Shown here in pieces: positions 25,528 through 36,272 of a stretch of DNA of 36,272 nt. Each line of letters starts with the position of its first letter. The first letter of the stretch is position 1. The position numbers and the translations under genes are program-made. The notes beneath the pieces were generated by a model. That model worked only from the letters and a program-made list of their open reading frames with translations, ran no database searches and was not told the origin of the DNA. The stretch is from an uncultured Ectothiorhodospiraceae bacterium (GTDB lineage: Bacteria > Pseudomonadota > Gammaproteobacteria > UBA9214): contig CAMYMI010000027.1 in assembly GCA_947259415.1 (NCBI GenBank), forward strand, positions 1 to 36,272, given 5' to 3'.

Positions 25528-25776
25528 GGTGACCTCCTCCCCAGTCCCACCATGCCCTATTAGATTTGAATCAGGTGGCGCAGTGCCACCAGGGGAAGTT
25601 AGCTTAGGCTAAATGACTGGATTTCACACAAAACTGGACAGTGAACGGCAGGAATCCAGATTATTACTGGAGTTCGTCTTCAGGGCCATACCAGACAGTC
25701 TGGGTTTCAAACTAAGCCGACTTTGAATAAGTATTTCTAGATTACTATATTTTGTAGATAGAATTCGTGAGATGAA

Positions 25777-25795
25777 GTCATCATAATATGATGAC
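25777..25795. promoter_or_regulatory. Perfect 8-bp-arm palindrome upstream of the membrane protein gene
   Basis: GTCATCAT-AAT-ATGATGAC is a symmetric site with a 3-bp centre, about 110 nt upstream of the membrane protein start. Its size and symmetry fit a dimeric regulator's operator. No regulator gene lies nearby. Confidence 0.4.
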
Positions 25796-25885
25796 CCTAT
25801 ATGCGCATTAGTGGAAGTACATCGTTATTACTGAGCTATGTCCATTACAATTAATGTTTTCTGATAGCAGATCCGAAACGCATTA

Positions 25886-26626
25886 GTGAATCAAAGTAGG
25901 ATGACATCCAATCAAATTACACTAAATCCGTATTCAATTATTCGCATATTGGGATTAGTGGCATTTCTTCTGATTATTGCAAGCATCGTGGGTCAGTTGA
26001 TGACCCATTTAACTGGGCATGGCCATATTTATGGGTTAGTTCCACTTTTAAACCTCGACAATGAGAATAATATTCCGACGTTTTTTTCTTCGTTTTTATT
26101 GTTATTCGCAGCTCTACTGCTTATGGTCATCACGATACTAGCAAGAAACAGTAAAGCTTCTTACGTTTCAGGATGGGCGATCCTTTCATCCGGTTTCCTG
26201 TTTATGGCGTTTGATGAGGCATTTTCCCTTCATGAGGAGCTGAATGAACCAACACGTACGCTGTTAGGCAATGATATTCACGGCGTTTTTTATTACTCAT
26301 GGGTGATTCCTGCTATCCCACTTGTACTCGTTATCGCCCTGTTCTTCTTGAAATTCTTGTTATATCTTCCTGCGAAAACAAGGCTCAATTTCTTGATAGG
26401 TGCAATTCTCTACATTGGTGGTGCCATAGGTATTGAGATGATCGGGGGCTTCTATGCGAGTTTATACGGTACATATAATCTGACGTACAGCATGATCGTA
26501 ACTGTTGAGGAAAGTCTTGAGATGGCGGGCAGTATTATTTTCATCTGGGCACTTCTTGAATATATAGCAGACAAACATAAAGAAGTGCGACTCATGTTTG
26601 ATTCAGCTCGTGGGGACGGCACTTAG
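25886..26626 (+). CDS. Multi-pass membrane protein with buried acidic/His motifs, function unknown
   Basis: The 246-residue protein has about six to seven membrane helices: ILGLVAFLLIIASIVG, FFSSFLLLFAALLLMVITIL, the WAILSSGFLFMAF helix, VIPAIPLVLVIALFFLKFLL, LIGAILYIGGAIGIEMIGG and GSIIFIWALLEYI. Charged residues occur at helix ends or inside: FDEAFSLHEEL after helix 3, GIEMIGG within helix 5 and TVEESLEMAG before the last helix. I believe similar sequences (L-D-E/D-x-x-x-x-HE ... G-x-E-M ... EE-x-x-EM) occur widely in uncharacterised bacterial membrane proteins; no function is known to me. The start is uncertain: GTG 25886 has no ribosome binding site, and ATG 25901 has AGTAGG directly adjoining. 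It is a single gene. CCTAAC just after the stop is reminiscent of an attC R'' box but lacks its partner. Confidence 0.75.
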   Translation: MNQSRMTSNQITLNPYSIIRILGLVAFLLIIASIVGQLMTHLTGHGHIYGLVPLLNLDNENNIPTFFSSFLLLFAALLLMVITILARNSKASYVSGWAILSSGFLFMAFDEAFSLHEELNEPTRTLLGNDIHGVFYYSWVIPAIPLVLVIALFFLKFLLYLPAKTRLNFLIGAILYIGGAIGIEMIGGFYASLYGTYNLTYSMIVTVEESLEMAGSIIFIWALLEYIADKHKEVRLMFDSARGDGT

Positions 26627-27291
26627 AACCTAACAAGCAACTATACCGTGCGATAACTCCTCCGGACCCCATTGCTTCCGGTGACTGTGGTAGTTATGAA
26701 TGGCAACTATTGGCTGAACTCGGAACTCTACATAAGGCTAAATTACCCCGAAGGGTGGCAGTGCAAGTCCTGGCTTCCCTGTTATAGCGCGGTGGAGAAG
26801 GTTACTCGGGCAGAGGTTGGGTATTTAGGTCATTCGTTGAATCTGACTTGTCTGTGAACGGCATAATGTCTTCCATACGCTACCTTTTTGCCTAACGATA
26901 CTCCCAAGGTGGTACAGGCTTGGGGTCCTGCCGCAGCCTGGTCGGCCGTATAGTCCTTATCGAAGGCGTTGGAAAGAATGGTGGCGAGTTTTATCTGAAT
27001 TCAGAATTAAGAAGTAGTCGAAGTATAAATATCAACAAGCCTCACTGGGTTCCAGAAGAGAGTAGGTGTTAGTGTAGGAAGTGTACTAATTGGGGTAGGA
27101 GAAATTTTCGCCGCAGAAAATGGGGAGACATAGTGGCCATTACCTACACGGCAAATTTCCCCCTCCCCCAACCCCCTTGCCAGGCATACAGATGCAGACA
27201 GAGGTAATTGCATCGATATGAGCAGGATTGCTCCAGAACGCTACACAGATTGGTCGAAGTCTAAGGACGTTATTCTAACTTATTGATTCTA
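26627..27291. other. Non-coding stretch between the membrane protein gene and tRNA-Thr
   Basis: About 665 bp with no supported gene. Short open frames lack ribosome binding sites and recognisable sequence. No integrase gene and no repeated tRNA 3' end were found, so it gives no positive evidence for an island end, although the core/accessory boundary lies here. Confidence 0.5.
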
Positions 27292-27367
27292 TGGAGCTGG
27301 CGAGAGGAGTCGAACCCCCGACCGGCTGATTACAAATCAGCTGCTCTACCAACTGAGCTACGCCAGC
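27292..27367 (-). tRNA. tRNA-Thr (anticodon TGT)
   Basis: The 76-nt cloverleaf on the minus strand has acceptor stem GCTGGCG/CGCCAGC, a D-loop with TAGCTCAGTTGGTAGAGCA, anticodon arm GCTGA-TTTGTAA-TCAGC (anticodon TGT, plus-strand 27332-27334), T-arm GGGGGTTCGACTCC and an encoded CCA end. All stems pair. It reads threonine ACA codons. Its 3' end faces the accessory region. Confidence 0.97.
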
Positions 27368-27390
27368 GTGATATAGATAACCAGGCGCGT

Positions 27391-27419
27391 ATTCTAGTGA
27401 ATCCGCACGGTTGCCGCAA
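27391..27419 (-). promoter_or_regulatory. Sigma-70 promoter for tRNA-Thr
   Basis: On the minus strand TTGCGG (27419-27414), a 17-nt spacer and TAGAAT (27396-27391) lie about 23 nt upstream of the tRNA. The spacing is ideal and both boxes differ from consensus by one or two bases. It overlaps the gap just after the SPOR gene stop. Confidence 0.55.
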
Positions 27420-27420
27420 T

Positions 27421-28080
27421 TCACCGGCAGGCCAGTTCCTGTAGGCGGATTCCCGGGTATTCCTCCAGGATCGGCTGCCCTGCCGAGGCCTCAAAGTTCT
27501 CCAGGTCGAGCCAATGGACGGTATAACTGGTGAACCGCGGCTCGATCCGCGGCTCGAAGCCAAGCGCACGAATTCGTTCACGGTGCTTGTTGGCCGATGC
27601 GAGTTTCCTGTAGATACCCAGCGAAACGAAATCCTCGGCACCGATAAAATAATCCCTGACCTTGTTTTCCTTGAGTACCTCAACCACCTGCACTGCCTGC
27701 TCGTGGCCCAGCGTCGGCAGATAGACCCAGTAGCCGATCTGTTTCTGTACATCGCTGCTACGCGGTTGCGAGTCGAAGCCAAGCTTCCGGAGCCGCTCAC
27801 CAACAGCCTGCATTTCAGCCGTTTCTGTAAACGGGCCAAGCACATGGCAGATCAGGTGCCCGCCCGCCCCCGGAGCCTGCATGGCAGTCAGTTCCTCGAT
27901 GGCGGATACATCCGCCGAATTCGTGCTCGTATCTCTTTCCTGTAATGTCGTCAGCGAGCGAACACCGGAAGGCAACGGCGGCAGGTTAAGCACGACCTCC
28001 GCCTCCGGCACATCCGCAAGCATTTTCCAGGCAAAGAAAAGGCAGTTTGCGACCACCAGTATATAGATCACGTAGCGCAT
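27421..28080 (-). CDS. SPOR-domain protein
   Basis: The 219-residue protein has one N-terminal membrane segment (RYVIYILVVANCLFFAWKML), a Pro/Ser-rich linker, and a SPOR-type domain (about 76-150: HLICHVLGPFTETAEMQAVG...GYWVYLPTLGHEQAVQVVEV). SPOR domains bind denuded septal peptidoglycan, so it probably acts in the periplasm at division sites. The start overlaps the coaX stop by 13 bp, indicating translational coupling. A SPOR gene after birA-coaX is a recurrent gammaproteobacterial arrangement. Confidence 0.85.
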   Translation of the reverse strand: MRYVIYILVVANCLFFAWKMLADVPEAEVVLNLPPLPSGVRSLTTLQERDTSTNSADVSAIEELTAMQAPGAGGHLICHVLGPFTETAEMQAVGERLRKLGFDSQPRSSDVQKQIGYWVYLPTLGHEQAVQVVEVLKENKVRDYFIGAEDFVSLGIYRKLASANKHRERIRALGFEPRIEPRFTSYTVHWLDLENFEASAGQPILEEYPGIRLQELACR

Positions 28081-28826
28081 GCTTTCTCCCTGGCAAGAAT
28101 GGCAACCCCCTTCAATACGAGATCGGGATCATGGCGCGGCTGCCAGCTCAACAGCGGCAACAGGCGCTCGGCATCGCCCCCGGTAATCAGGGTTTCGGTC
28201 CGCTCTCCCAGCGCGGCAACGATATCCGCTACAACCCGATCGATCATCGCGCTGGCCATGTAGCTAACACCGCTAATGACGGCCTCGGCTGTGCCCTGCG
28301 CAAGCAGGGTCACGCCCGGGGCCCTTGCACCCGGCAGGGACCCAATGTCCGAGGTATCCATCGATAATGCCTGTTTCATCATCTCAAGTCCGGGCGCGAT
28401 CATGCCACCCTGATGCCGGCCGTTCGAGTCCAGCGCATCGATGGTAATGGCGGTCCCACAGTCGATAATACATGCCGGCCCCGGTGTCACATGACGGGCC
28501 GCCACCAGTGCCGCCCAGCGGTCGGCGCCCAAATCCCCGGGTTCAGTGTAGGCATTCACTACCCCTGCCGCTGCCTCGCCAACGCGAATATAGGAAGGCG
28601 AAAGCTGCCAGTGAGCCGCCACCCAGTCGTCGATGTCGTGCTCCAGGGCAGGCCCGGCGACATTGGCCACAACGATGCCATCCGGCACCGGCAGATGGCC
28701 CCAGGCTGCACTGGCCAGCGCGCTGAAATCCCGGTTGCGCCGCACAAAATAGCCGCGACAGGTGAAGTGGTCATCGCCTTCGACGGCCCACTTTACTGTA
28801 GTGTTCCCGACATCGAGCAACATCAT
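28068..28826 (-). CDS. coaX: Type III pantothenate kinase
   Basis: The 252-residue protein phosphorylates pantothenate, the first step of coenzyme A synthesis. Type III signatures are DVGNTTVKW (5-13, phosphate-binding), GDLGADRWAALVAARH, IIDCGTAITIDAL and GGMIAPGLEMM. The ATG at 28826 overlaps the birA stop codon; the second ATG at 28823 is equally possible. This enzyme type is ATP-dependent, needs a monovalent cation and escapes CoA feedback. Length is normal and all motifs are intact. It is co-transcribed between birA and the SPOR gene. Confidence 0.95.
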   Translation of the reverse strand: MMLLDVGNTTVKWAVEGDDHFTCRGYFVRRNRDFSALASAAWGHLPVPDGIVVANVAGPALEHDIDDWVAAHWQLSPSYIRVGEAAAGVVNAYTEPGDLGADRWAALVAARHVTPGPACIIDCGTAITIDALDSNGRHQGGMIAPGLEMMKQALSMDTSDIGSLPGARAPGVTLLAQGTAEAVISGVSYMASAMIDRVVADIVAALGERTETLITGGDAERLLPLLSWQPRHDPDLVLKGVAILAREKACAT

Positions 28827-29803
28827 GGGGCGACCCGCAGGTTTACCTCGCCGGAGACGAAACGCCGCCGCCCGGTATCCGTCTGCACCAACAGCGCACC
28901 ACCGGAATCCACGCCACAGGCGCGCCCCTGGATATGTTCGCTGGGCAAGCGCAGACTGACCTCACGGCCATCGATCACGTCATGCCGGCGCCATTCGTCC
29001 AGGAAAGGCTCCAGTCCTGATTGCTCGAATTCCGCAATCGCGGAAAAACTGCAATCCAGCATACCCGCTGCAAGCTGATTACGCGAAAAATGCTCCCTCC
29101 CCGTCAATCGGCACAGGTCGGTCCAGGGCTGGTCGATATCGGTCGCAGCCGCATCAGGCATTGAAACATTCATACCGACACCGACGATGACGCTGCATGG
29201 CCCACTGCTCTCCCCCACCACGTCGATCAGGATACCGGCCAGCTTGGCTCCATCCACCAGCACATCGTTGGGCCATTTCAATCCGGCCGCATCAATGCCG
29301 CAGGCACGCAGACTGCGCAACAGGGCCACACCGATCACCAGGCTGAGCCCGCCCAGCCCCGCGGCACCGGTGTCGGAACGCCATAACACTGAGAAATACA
29401 GGTTGGCGGCAAACGGGGAAACCCATGGCCGGTTACACCGTCCTCGCCCGGCACGCTGCATTTCCGCAAGACACACGCTCCCGGAGGGCGCGCCGTCCAG
29501 GGCCTGCTGGCGCAGCCAGGTGTTGGTCGAATCTATATCGAGAAAAGTGTCAAGGCGCGTAAGCCGTGTCCTTGTAGCGGGGCCAAGCCCGGCCAGGATG
29601 GCCTCTGCATCCAGCAATTCAAGCGAACCCGGCAGCCGATAGCCCTTGCCACGCACCACCTCCAGTGGCAAACCCTGCTCACGCAAGCTGCGCGCCTGCT
29701 TGCAGACCGCCATCCGGCTCACACCCAGGGTCGCGCCCAGGGCCTCCCCGGAATGGTAATGTCCGTCCGAAAGCAGCTTCAGCAAGCGGTGACGCATCGA
29801 CAT
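28823..29803 (-). CDS. birA: Bifunctional biotin-[acetyl-CoA carboxylase] ligase / biotin operon repressor
   Basis: The 326-residue protein has an N-terminal winged helix-turn-helix (about 1-55, LGATLGVSRMAVCKQARSL), so it is the repressor-type BirA. The ligase core shows STNTWLR, the biotinoyl-AMP loop GRGRCNRPWVSP (119-130) and KWPNDVLVDGAKLAGILID. A C-terminal SH3-like domain (GREVSLRLPSEHIQGRACGV...) completes it. It attaches biotin to the carboxyl carrier protein and, as holo-repressor, binds biotin operators; none were found in this window. It begins 69 bp downstream of argJ and leads the overlapping birA-coaX-SPOR set. Confidence 0.95.
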   Translation of the reverse strand: MSMRHRLLKLLSDGHYHSGEALGATLGVSRMAVCKQARSLREQGLPLEVVRGKGYRLPGSLELLDAEAILAGLGPATRTRLTRLDTFLDIDSTNTWLRQQALDGAPSGSVCLAEMQRAGRGRCNRPWVSPFAANLYFSVLWRSDTGAAGLGGLSLVIGVALLRSLRACGIDAAGLKWPNDVLVDGAKLAGILIDVVGESSGPCSVIVGVGMNVSMPDAAATDIDQPWTDLCRLTGREHFSRNQLAAGMLDCSFSAIAEFEQSGLEPFLDEWRRHDVIDGREVSLRLPSEHIQGRACGVDSGGALLVQTDTGRRRFVSGEVNLRVAP

Positions 29804-29872
29804 GCCGGCAGCTTATCACAACAGCACAAGGCCACGGATGCCGCTAATGCGCCATCGGGCGGGCAGCCCCGT

Positions 29873-31090
29873 CTAGGTACGGTACTCCGCGTTGATCCGG
29901 ACATAGTCGTAGGACAGGTCGCAGGTCCAGACCTGCTCGGAGAACTCGCCGCGCCCGAGCACGACACGGATGGTGAAGGCGTCCCGGTCCATCACTGTCT
30001 GCCCGGCGGCCTCGGTGTACTCCGTGGCCGGTTCACCGCCGCGAATAAGGCACACATCATCCAGATAGATTTCAACCCCCTCCAGCGCCAGGCCCGGGAT
30101 GCCGGAGCGCCCGACCGCGGCCAGGATCCGGCCCCAGTTCGGGTCGCTGGCAAACAGTGCAGTCTTGACCAGTGGTGAGTGCGCGATGGTGTAGGCGACC
30201 TTGAGACATTCGTCACAGTCGACTCCCTGCTCGACGGCCACGGTAACAAATTTGGTGGCGCCCTCGCCGTCACGCACAATGGCCTGCGCCAGTTCTACGC
30301 AAATACCGGTGATTGCGGCGACAAGCCGGGTGTAGTGTTCGCCACTCTCCGTGATGCGCGGCAGGCTGCTCTGTCCAGTGGCCACCAGCACGCAGGCATC
30401 ATTGGTCGAGGTATCACCGTCCACGGTAATGCGATTGAAGGAATGCGCCGCGGCATTCTCCAGGCAGTCCTGCAACAGCGCTTGATCGATGGCGGCATCG
30501 GTAGCGACAAATGCCAGCATCGTGGCCATGTCCGGCCGGATCATTCCGGAACCCTTGGCGATACCGGTGACCGTGACCGTGTGCCCGTCGATCTGCAGGC
30601 GGCGCGAGGTGCCCTTGGGAACGGTGTCGGTGGTCAGGATACCGTATGCGGCATCCATCCACCCCGCATCGGTCAGGTTTGTGTATGCAGCCGGGATGCC
30701 CTGCTCGATTTTCGCCACCGGCAGGGCCTGGCCAATCACCCCGGTCGAGAATGGCAGCACGGCCTCCGCTTCACACCCGGCGGTTGCCGCCAATACCTCA
30801 CAGCAGCGGCGTGCATCCCGCAGGCCCTGCTCACCGGTGCCGGCATTGGCATTACCGGTGTTGACCAGCAGGTAGCGCGGTGCAGTGGCTGCCAGGTACT
30901 GCCGCGCCAGCGTGACCGGCGCGGCACAGAAGGCGTTGCGGGTGAACACCGCGGCACAGCCGGAACCCTCGGCCAGTGACATGACCACCAGGTCGCGCCG
31001 CTCCGGGGTCTTGATACCGGCAGTGGTGGTTCCCAGCCGGAAGCCGGGCACCGGGAAAAGTTCAGGCACGATTTTGGTCTTGGTGCTCAT
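29873..31090 (-). CDS. argJ: Bifunctional glutamate N-acetyltransferase / ornithine acetyltransferase
   Basis: The 405-residue protein catalyses the acetyl-recycling step of arginine synthesis (N-acetylornithine plus glutamate to ornithine plus N-acetylglutamate) and, in bifunctional forms, acetyl-CoA-dependent glutamate acetylation. The self-cleavage site is intact: [16 protein letters not shown] with the nucleophile Thr190, which becomes the N terminus of the beta chain. The oxyanion-hole motif STGVIG (115-120) is also visible. It starts at ATG 31090. The gap to secA holds nested palindromic repeats. ArgJ next to secA is a common gammaproteobacterial layout. Confidence 0.95.
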   Translation of the reverse strand: MSTKTKIVPELFPVPGFRLGTTTAGIKTPERRDLVVMSLAEGSGCAAVFTRNAFCAAPVTLARQYLAATAPRYLLVNTGNANAGTGEQGLRDARRCCEVLAATAGCEAEAVLPFSTGVIGQALPVAKIEQGIPAAYTNLTDAGWMDAAYGILTTDTVPKGTSRRLQIDGHTVTVTGIAKGSGMIRPDMATMLAFVATDAAIDQALLQDCLENAAAHSFNRITVDGDTSTNDACVLVATGQSSLPRITESGEHYTRLVAAITGICVELAQAIVRDGEGATKFVTVAVEQGVDCDECLKVAYTIAHSPLVKTALFASDPNWGRILAAVGRSGIPGLALEGVEIYLDDVCLIRGGEPATEYTEAAGQTVMDRDAFTIRVVLGRGEFSEQVWTCDLSYDYVRINAEYRT

Positions 31091-31107
31091 TTCAACCCTG
31101 ATCTTTT

Positions 31108-31351
31108 ACCGCAAAGACGCAAAGATATCCTGGTGTTTGTTAAGCGGAATAATTACCGGTCTGTTACCGCACAATAACCGAATGCGTCTTAAGTAAGGTC
31201 TGAAAATTCGTCATTGCGAGGAGCAAAGCGACGAAGCAATCTGTAACTGATTGATGGCATTCTCAAGAGATTGTCTCGCTGCGCTCTCAATGACGTGACA
31301 TAGCCATTAATCAGAGGTTCCTTGACATTGCGTCCTTTGCGCCTTTGCGGT
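31108..31351. repeat. Nested inverted repeats between argJ and secA
   Basis: Outer arms: ACCGCAAAGACGCAAAG (31108-31124) and its near-perfect complement CTTTGCGCCTTTGCGGT (31335-31351), one mismatch. Inner arms: CGTCATTGCGAGGAGCAAAG... (31209-31242) against AGATTGTCTCGCTGCGCTCT... (31268-31295). Both are familiar intergenic palindromic repeats of environmental Proteobacteria. The gap is otherwise empty and the hairpins may protect or end the secA transcript. Confidence 0.8.
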
Positions 31352-31370
31352 GAACTGATCGAGCGTGCAA

Positions 31371-34079
<2,709 letters not shown>

Positions 34080-34205
34080 GAAAGTTTACTGTATTTTTCA
34101 GGGTCGAAATCGAATTTGCCATCATACCCTAACCGGCAGATTGCATGAAGGATTCCGGGATTTCAGGATCGTCGGGCAATGTGCCCGTACGGGGGGGTAC
34201 AGCGA

Positions 34206-35117
34206 TCAGTTATTGATATATTTGCCTGGATTGACCGTCTTGCCGTTGTGCAGGACCTCGAAATGGACATGCGGTCCGGTGGAACGACCCGTCGAGCCCA
34301 TCATGGCGATCAATTGCCCTTTTTTGACCGTCTCGCCCACCTCAACCAGCGACTTCTTGTTATGACCGTAGCGGGTTACATAGCCATTGCCATGCGTGAC
34401 CTCGACCATGGTGCCGTAGCCGGAACGTTTGCCTGCCCAGCTGACCACACCATCACCGACGGCGATTACGTCGGCGCCCTCCTTGCCGGCGAAATCAACG
34501 CCCTCGTGATGCTCCTGCTTGCCGGTAAACGGGTCCGTACGCTTGCCGAACTTCGACGACAGCCAGCCGCTCTCGACCGGGCGGCCGGAAGGCATGACAC
34601 GTTCACGCAGGTTCCTGTCCATCAGCAGGCTCTCAAGCACATTCAGCTTGTGCTTGCGATCATCGAGTTCAACCATCAGCTCATCCAGCATGCCCATGAA
34701 GTCGGTCAGCTCGGTTGACTGCTGTCCGGCCACATCCTGCGGGCCACCCACAGCCGGCGGGTTGTTGAAATCAAATTCGCCCTCCGCGAAATCACCCTGC
34801 TGGACCAGACGCTCACCGAGCGCATTCAGGCGCAGCATCTGGGCCTGCATCTGACCGAGCCGCAATGTCAGCGCATCCAGATCGGCCTGGGCCGTATCAC
34901 GGGCCTCACTGATCTCGGCCCGCTGCGACCGGATGACGTCCTGCCATTCCTCCACGTAGCTAATCTCGCTTTCGCCCAGGCGGAACCCGCTATAGGCGGC
35001 GATTCCGCAAACCAGCGCCAGGCCGGCCACGCTAGCCACACCGAGGCGAACCAGGTCAAAATCGAAGCTCCAGACCTGTCCGCGTTTGTTAGTAAACAGT
35101 ATGATGTTCATATTCAT
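34206..35117 (-). CDS. M23 family (LytM-type) peptidoglycan endopeptidase, membrane-anchored
   Basis: From ATG 35117 the protein is about 303 residues; the frame also opens at a TTG at 35120 and at ATG 35111, and no ribosome binding site decides. One N-terminal membrane helix (LVRLGVASVAGLALVCGIAA) is followed by a coiled coil (about 60-165) and a C-terminal LytM domain. All zinc ligands and catalytic residues appear present: HHEGVDFAG, YGHNKKS and GPHVHFEV. It probably cuts peptide cross-links in the periplasm. In many gammaproteobacteria such a gene lies between lpxC/dciA and secA, where it replaces secM. It faces dciA with about 30 bp between the starts. Confidence 0.9.
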   Translation of the reverse strand: MNMNIILFTNKRGQVWSFDFDLVRLGVASVAGLALVCGIAAYSGFRLGESEISYVEEWQDVIRSQRAEISEARDTAQADLDALTLRLGQMQAQMLRLNALGERLVQQGDFAEGEFDFNNPPAVGGPQDVAGQQSTELTDFMGMLDELMVELDDRKHKLNVLESLLMDRNLRERVMPSGRPVESGWLSSKFGKRTDPFTGKQEHHEGVDFAGKEGADVIAVGDGVVSWAGKRSGYGTMVEVTHGNGYVTRYGHNKKSLVEVGETVKKGQLIAMMGSTGRSTGPHVHFEVLHNGKTVNPGKYINN

Positions 35118-35150
35118 CAATTATCGGCAACTTCACCAATTTCCTGAATC

Positions 35151-35609
35151 ATGCGTTCAAGCGCCCCCGCACGAATCGGCAAACTGCTCGGCAGAAGCGA
35201 GGCATCCCGTCTGCTGGCACAGGCCCGTGCACTCGGGGAACTGGATGCGCTGCTAGATCGCCTCATTCCCCCGCCCCTCAACGAACACTGCCGTGTCCTG
35301 TCGCTACGCGACTCGACCCTCGTGCTGGCGGCTGACTCCCCCGTTTGGGCCGCGCGCCTGCGCTTCCAAACCCCACCGCTAGTAAAACAGCTTCGCAACC
35401 AGCAGGCGGTGAAGGTGCGCACAGTTCAGGTACGCGTTCGGCCACCGGATACCCCGCAGGTGGTCGAAATCAATCTGCCCGGACCCCGTCGACTGTCAGC
35501 CAGAAACGCCGACACCTTGCGGCAGACCGCGTGCAGCGTGTCTGACCCCGGGCTTAAAGCGGCATTAATGAGACTTGCCAGTCGCAAGAAATATCCCGGT
35601 CAGGAATGA
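35151..35609 (+). CDS. dciA: DciA-type (DUF721) replicative helicase loader
   Basis: The 152-residue protein matches the DUF721/DciA family. It has a basic N terminus (ARIGKLLGRSEASRLLAQAR), a KH-like core (IPPPLNEHCRVLSLRDSTLV then ADSPVWAARLRFQTPPLV) and a charged C-terminal tail. DciA loads the replicative helicase DnaB in most bacteria that lack DnaC. It is the only plus-strand core gene here, running convergently toward lpxC with 33 bp between stops. Only 30 bp separate its start from the divergent peptidase gene, so the two promoters must overlap each other or the genes. No clear ribosome binding site is seen. Confidence 0.85.
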   Translation: MRSSAPARIGKLLGRSEASRLLAQARALGELDALLDRLIPPPLNEHCRVLSLRDSTLVLAADSPVWAARLRFQTPPLVKQLRNQQAVKVRTVQVRVRPPDTPQVVEINLPGPRRLSARNADTLRQTACSVSDPGLKAALMRLASRKKYPGQE

Positions 35610-35642
35610 ACAGGATAAGGACAGCTACGTAAAGGGACCAGA

Positions 35643-36272
35643 TCAGCTAGTCGGAACCGGCTGGATGAATGAAATCGGGGCCGCTCCGACATCCTTGAAT
35701 GTCACTTCTTCCCAGGCCGATTTATCCTTCATCAGGGCGCGCAGCAATCTGTTGTTGAGCGCATGTCCCGATTTGTAGCCATTGAACGCACCGATCAGGC
35801 TGTGTCCGAGCAGGTAGAGGTCACCAATCGCATCAAGGATCTTGTGCTTGACGAATTCATCACGATAACGCAATCCGTCTTCATTCAGCACCCGGTAATC
35901 ATCCAGCACAATCGCATTATCGAGGCTGCCGCCCAGGGCAAGCTTGCGGGCACGCAACTGTTCGATTTCACGCATGAAACCGAAGGTGCGTGCGCGGCTG
36001 ACTTCCTTGACGAACGAGGTCGTCGAGAAGTCAATCTCGGAGTGCTGGGTATCCGTCTTGAATACCGGATGGTCAAATTCTATGGTGAAACCGACCTTGA
36101 ACCCGTCAAACGGTTCGAATCGGGCAACCTTGTCACCATCCTCAACCTGGACGGGTCGCTTGATTCGGATAAACCGCTTGGGGGCATCCTGCTCTTCAAT
36201 ACCGGCCGACTGGATCAGGAACACAAACGGACCGGCACTGCCATCCATGATCGGTACTTCCGGCGCACTCAG
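35643..36272 (-). CDS. lpxC: UDP-3-O-acyl-N-acetylglucosamine deacetylase (partial, N terminus outside window)
   Basis: The frame is open to the right edge (it reads [20 protein letters not shown]...), so about the first 100 residues are missing. LpxC is the zinc deacetylase and committed step of lipid A synthesis. Diagnostic segments are [44 protein letters not shown] (zinc-ligand His and Asp) and [19 protein letters not shown] with the catalytic His. The C terminus is complete. Its presence identifies a Gram-negative host. In this group lpxC normally follows the ftsZ end of the cell-division cluster. Confidence 0.97.
   Translation of the reverse strand: MSAPEVPIMDGSAGPFVFLIQSAGIEEQDAPKRFIRIKRPVQVEDGDKVARFEPFDGFKVGFTIEFDHPVFKTDTQHSEIDFSTTSFVKEVSRARTFGFMREIEQLRARKLALGGSLDNAIVLDDYRVLNEDGLRYRDEFVKHKILDAIGDLYLLGHSLIGAFNGYKSGHALNNRLLRALMKDKSAWEEVTFKDVGAAPISFIQPVPTS

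Larger units (their letters stand above)
25251..25885. other. Divergent intergenic region between the kelch gene and the membrane protein gene
   Basis: About 635 bp hold the divergent promoters, a hairpin in the kelch leader, a short peptide frame with a strong ribosome binding site, and an 8-bp-arm palindrome, all listed separately. The block at 25480-25640 looks like a mobile-element remnant, but I cannot name it. Confidence 0.4.

Noticed and set aside
26630-26700. attC after the membrane protein gene (CCTAACAAGC)
   Set aside because: An R''-like box is present, but there is no GTTAGG partner, and the only pairing arms (AACTATACC/GGTAGTT) leave a two-base bulge.
34080-34205. SecM-type arrest peptide upstream of secA
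   Set aside because: The gap has no short frame with a ribosome binding site or an arrest-like motif; the M23 peptidase gene takes that position.

Overview
The window looks like part of a gammaproteobacterial chromosome. The right-hand 9 kb (about 27.3-36.3 kb) is a conserved core block on the minus strand, lpxC (partial), an M23 peptidase gene, secA, argJ, birA, coaX, a SPOR-domain gene and tRNA-Thr, with dciA on the plus strand. A lipid A gene (lpxC), SecA with a zinc-binding tail and the birA-coaX-SPOR overlap point to a Gram-negative gammaproteobacterium. I cannot name the genus. The 27 kb to the left of tRNA-Thr is accessory DNA: secondary metabolism, large secreted proteins, insertion-sequence material, an integron-type attC site and a foreign-looking GC-rich block.

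Region 1 (1-6.5 kb) is a leftward operon for a nonribosomal peptide synthetase (NRPS) that starts in an unusual way. In transcription order it encodes an oxalyl-CoA-synthetase-like adenylation domain fused to a carrier protein, an isocitrate lyase/PEP mutase superfamily C-C lyase, a thiamine-diphosphate enzyme of the oxalyl-CoA decarboxylase/2-hydroxyacyl-CoA lyase type, a stand-alone condensation domain, and the start of a further NRPS that runs off the window. My hypothesis is that a C2 or C1 acid (oxalyl, formyl or 2-hydroxyacyl) is made, loaded on the carrier, reshaped by the thiamine enzyme while tethered, and passed to the NRPS. The thiamine enzyme has Gln where the family's catalytic Glu belongs, and it carries the same N-terminal LSP-x-KR-type helix as the NRPS proteins.

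Region 2 (6.6-11.6 kb) is one very large multidomain secreted gene: soluble glucose/sorbosone dehydrogenase, PKD, carbohydrate-binding, Ig-like, discoidin, jelly-roll and SGNH hydrolase domains. It is broken by three frame disruptions, one of them a perfect 16-bp tandem duplication. Region 3 (11.9-15.1 kb) holds an IS3-family element whose 3' end is repeated five times in tandem, then an FG-GAP repeat secreted protein with a clean terminator. Region 4 (15.3-17.1 kb) has a dispersed repeat and a gene with an in-frame stop. Region 5 (about 17.3-22.5 kb) is a strikingly GC-rich block encoding a 1,681-residue Ala-rich coiled-coil protein that appears to have cut into an FkbM methyltransferase gene. 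Region 6 (22.5-26.6 kb) contains that truncated gene, an attC site, an IS91-family relic, a secreted kelch-type protein and a multi-pass membrane protein with conserved-looking acidic and His residues.

Base composition supports a mosaic. By direct count, 18481-18540 is 80% GC and 20521-20580 is 72% GC, against 43% at 24361-24420 (kelch gene) and 55% at 32041-32100 (secA). All functional calls come from reading motifs; no database search was run.
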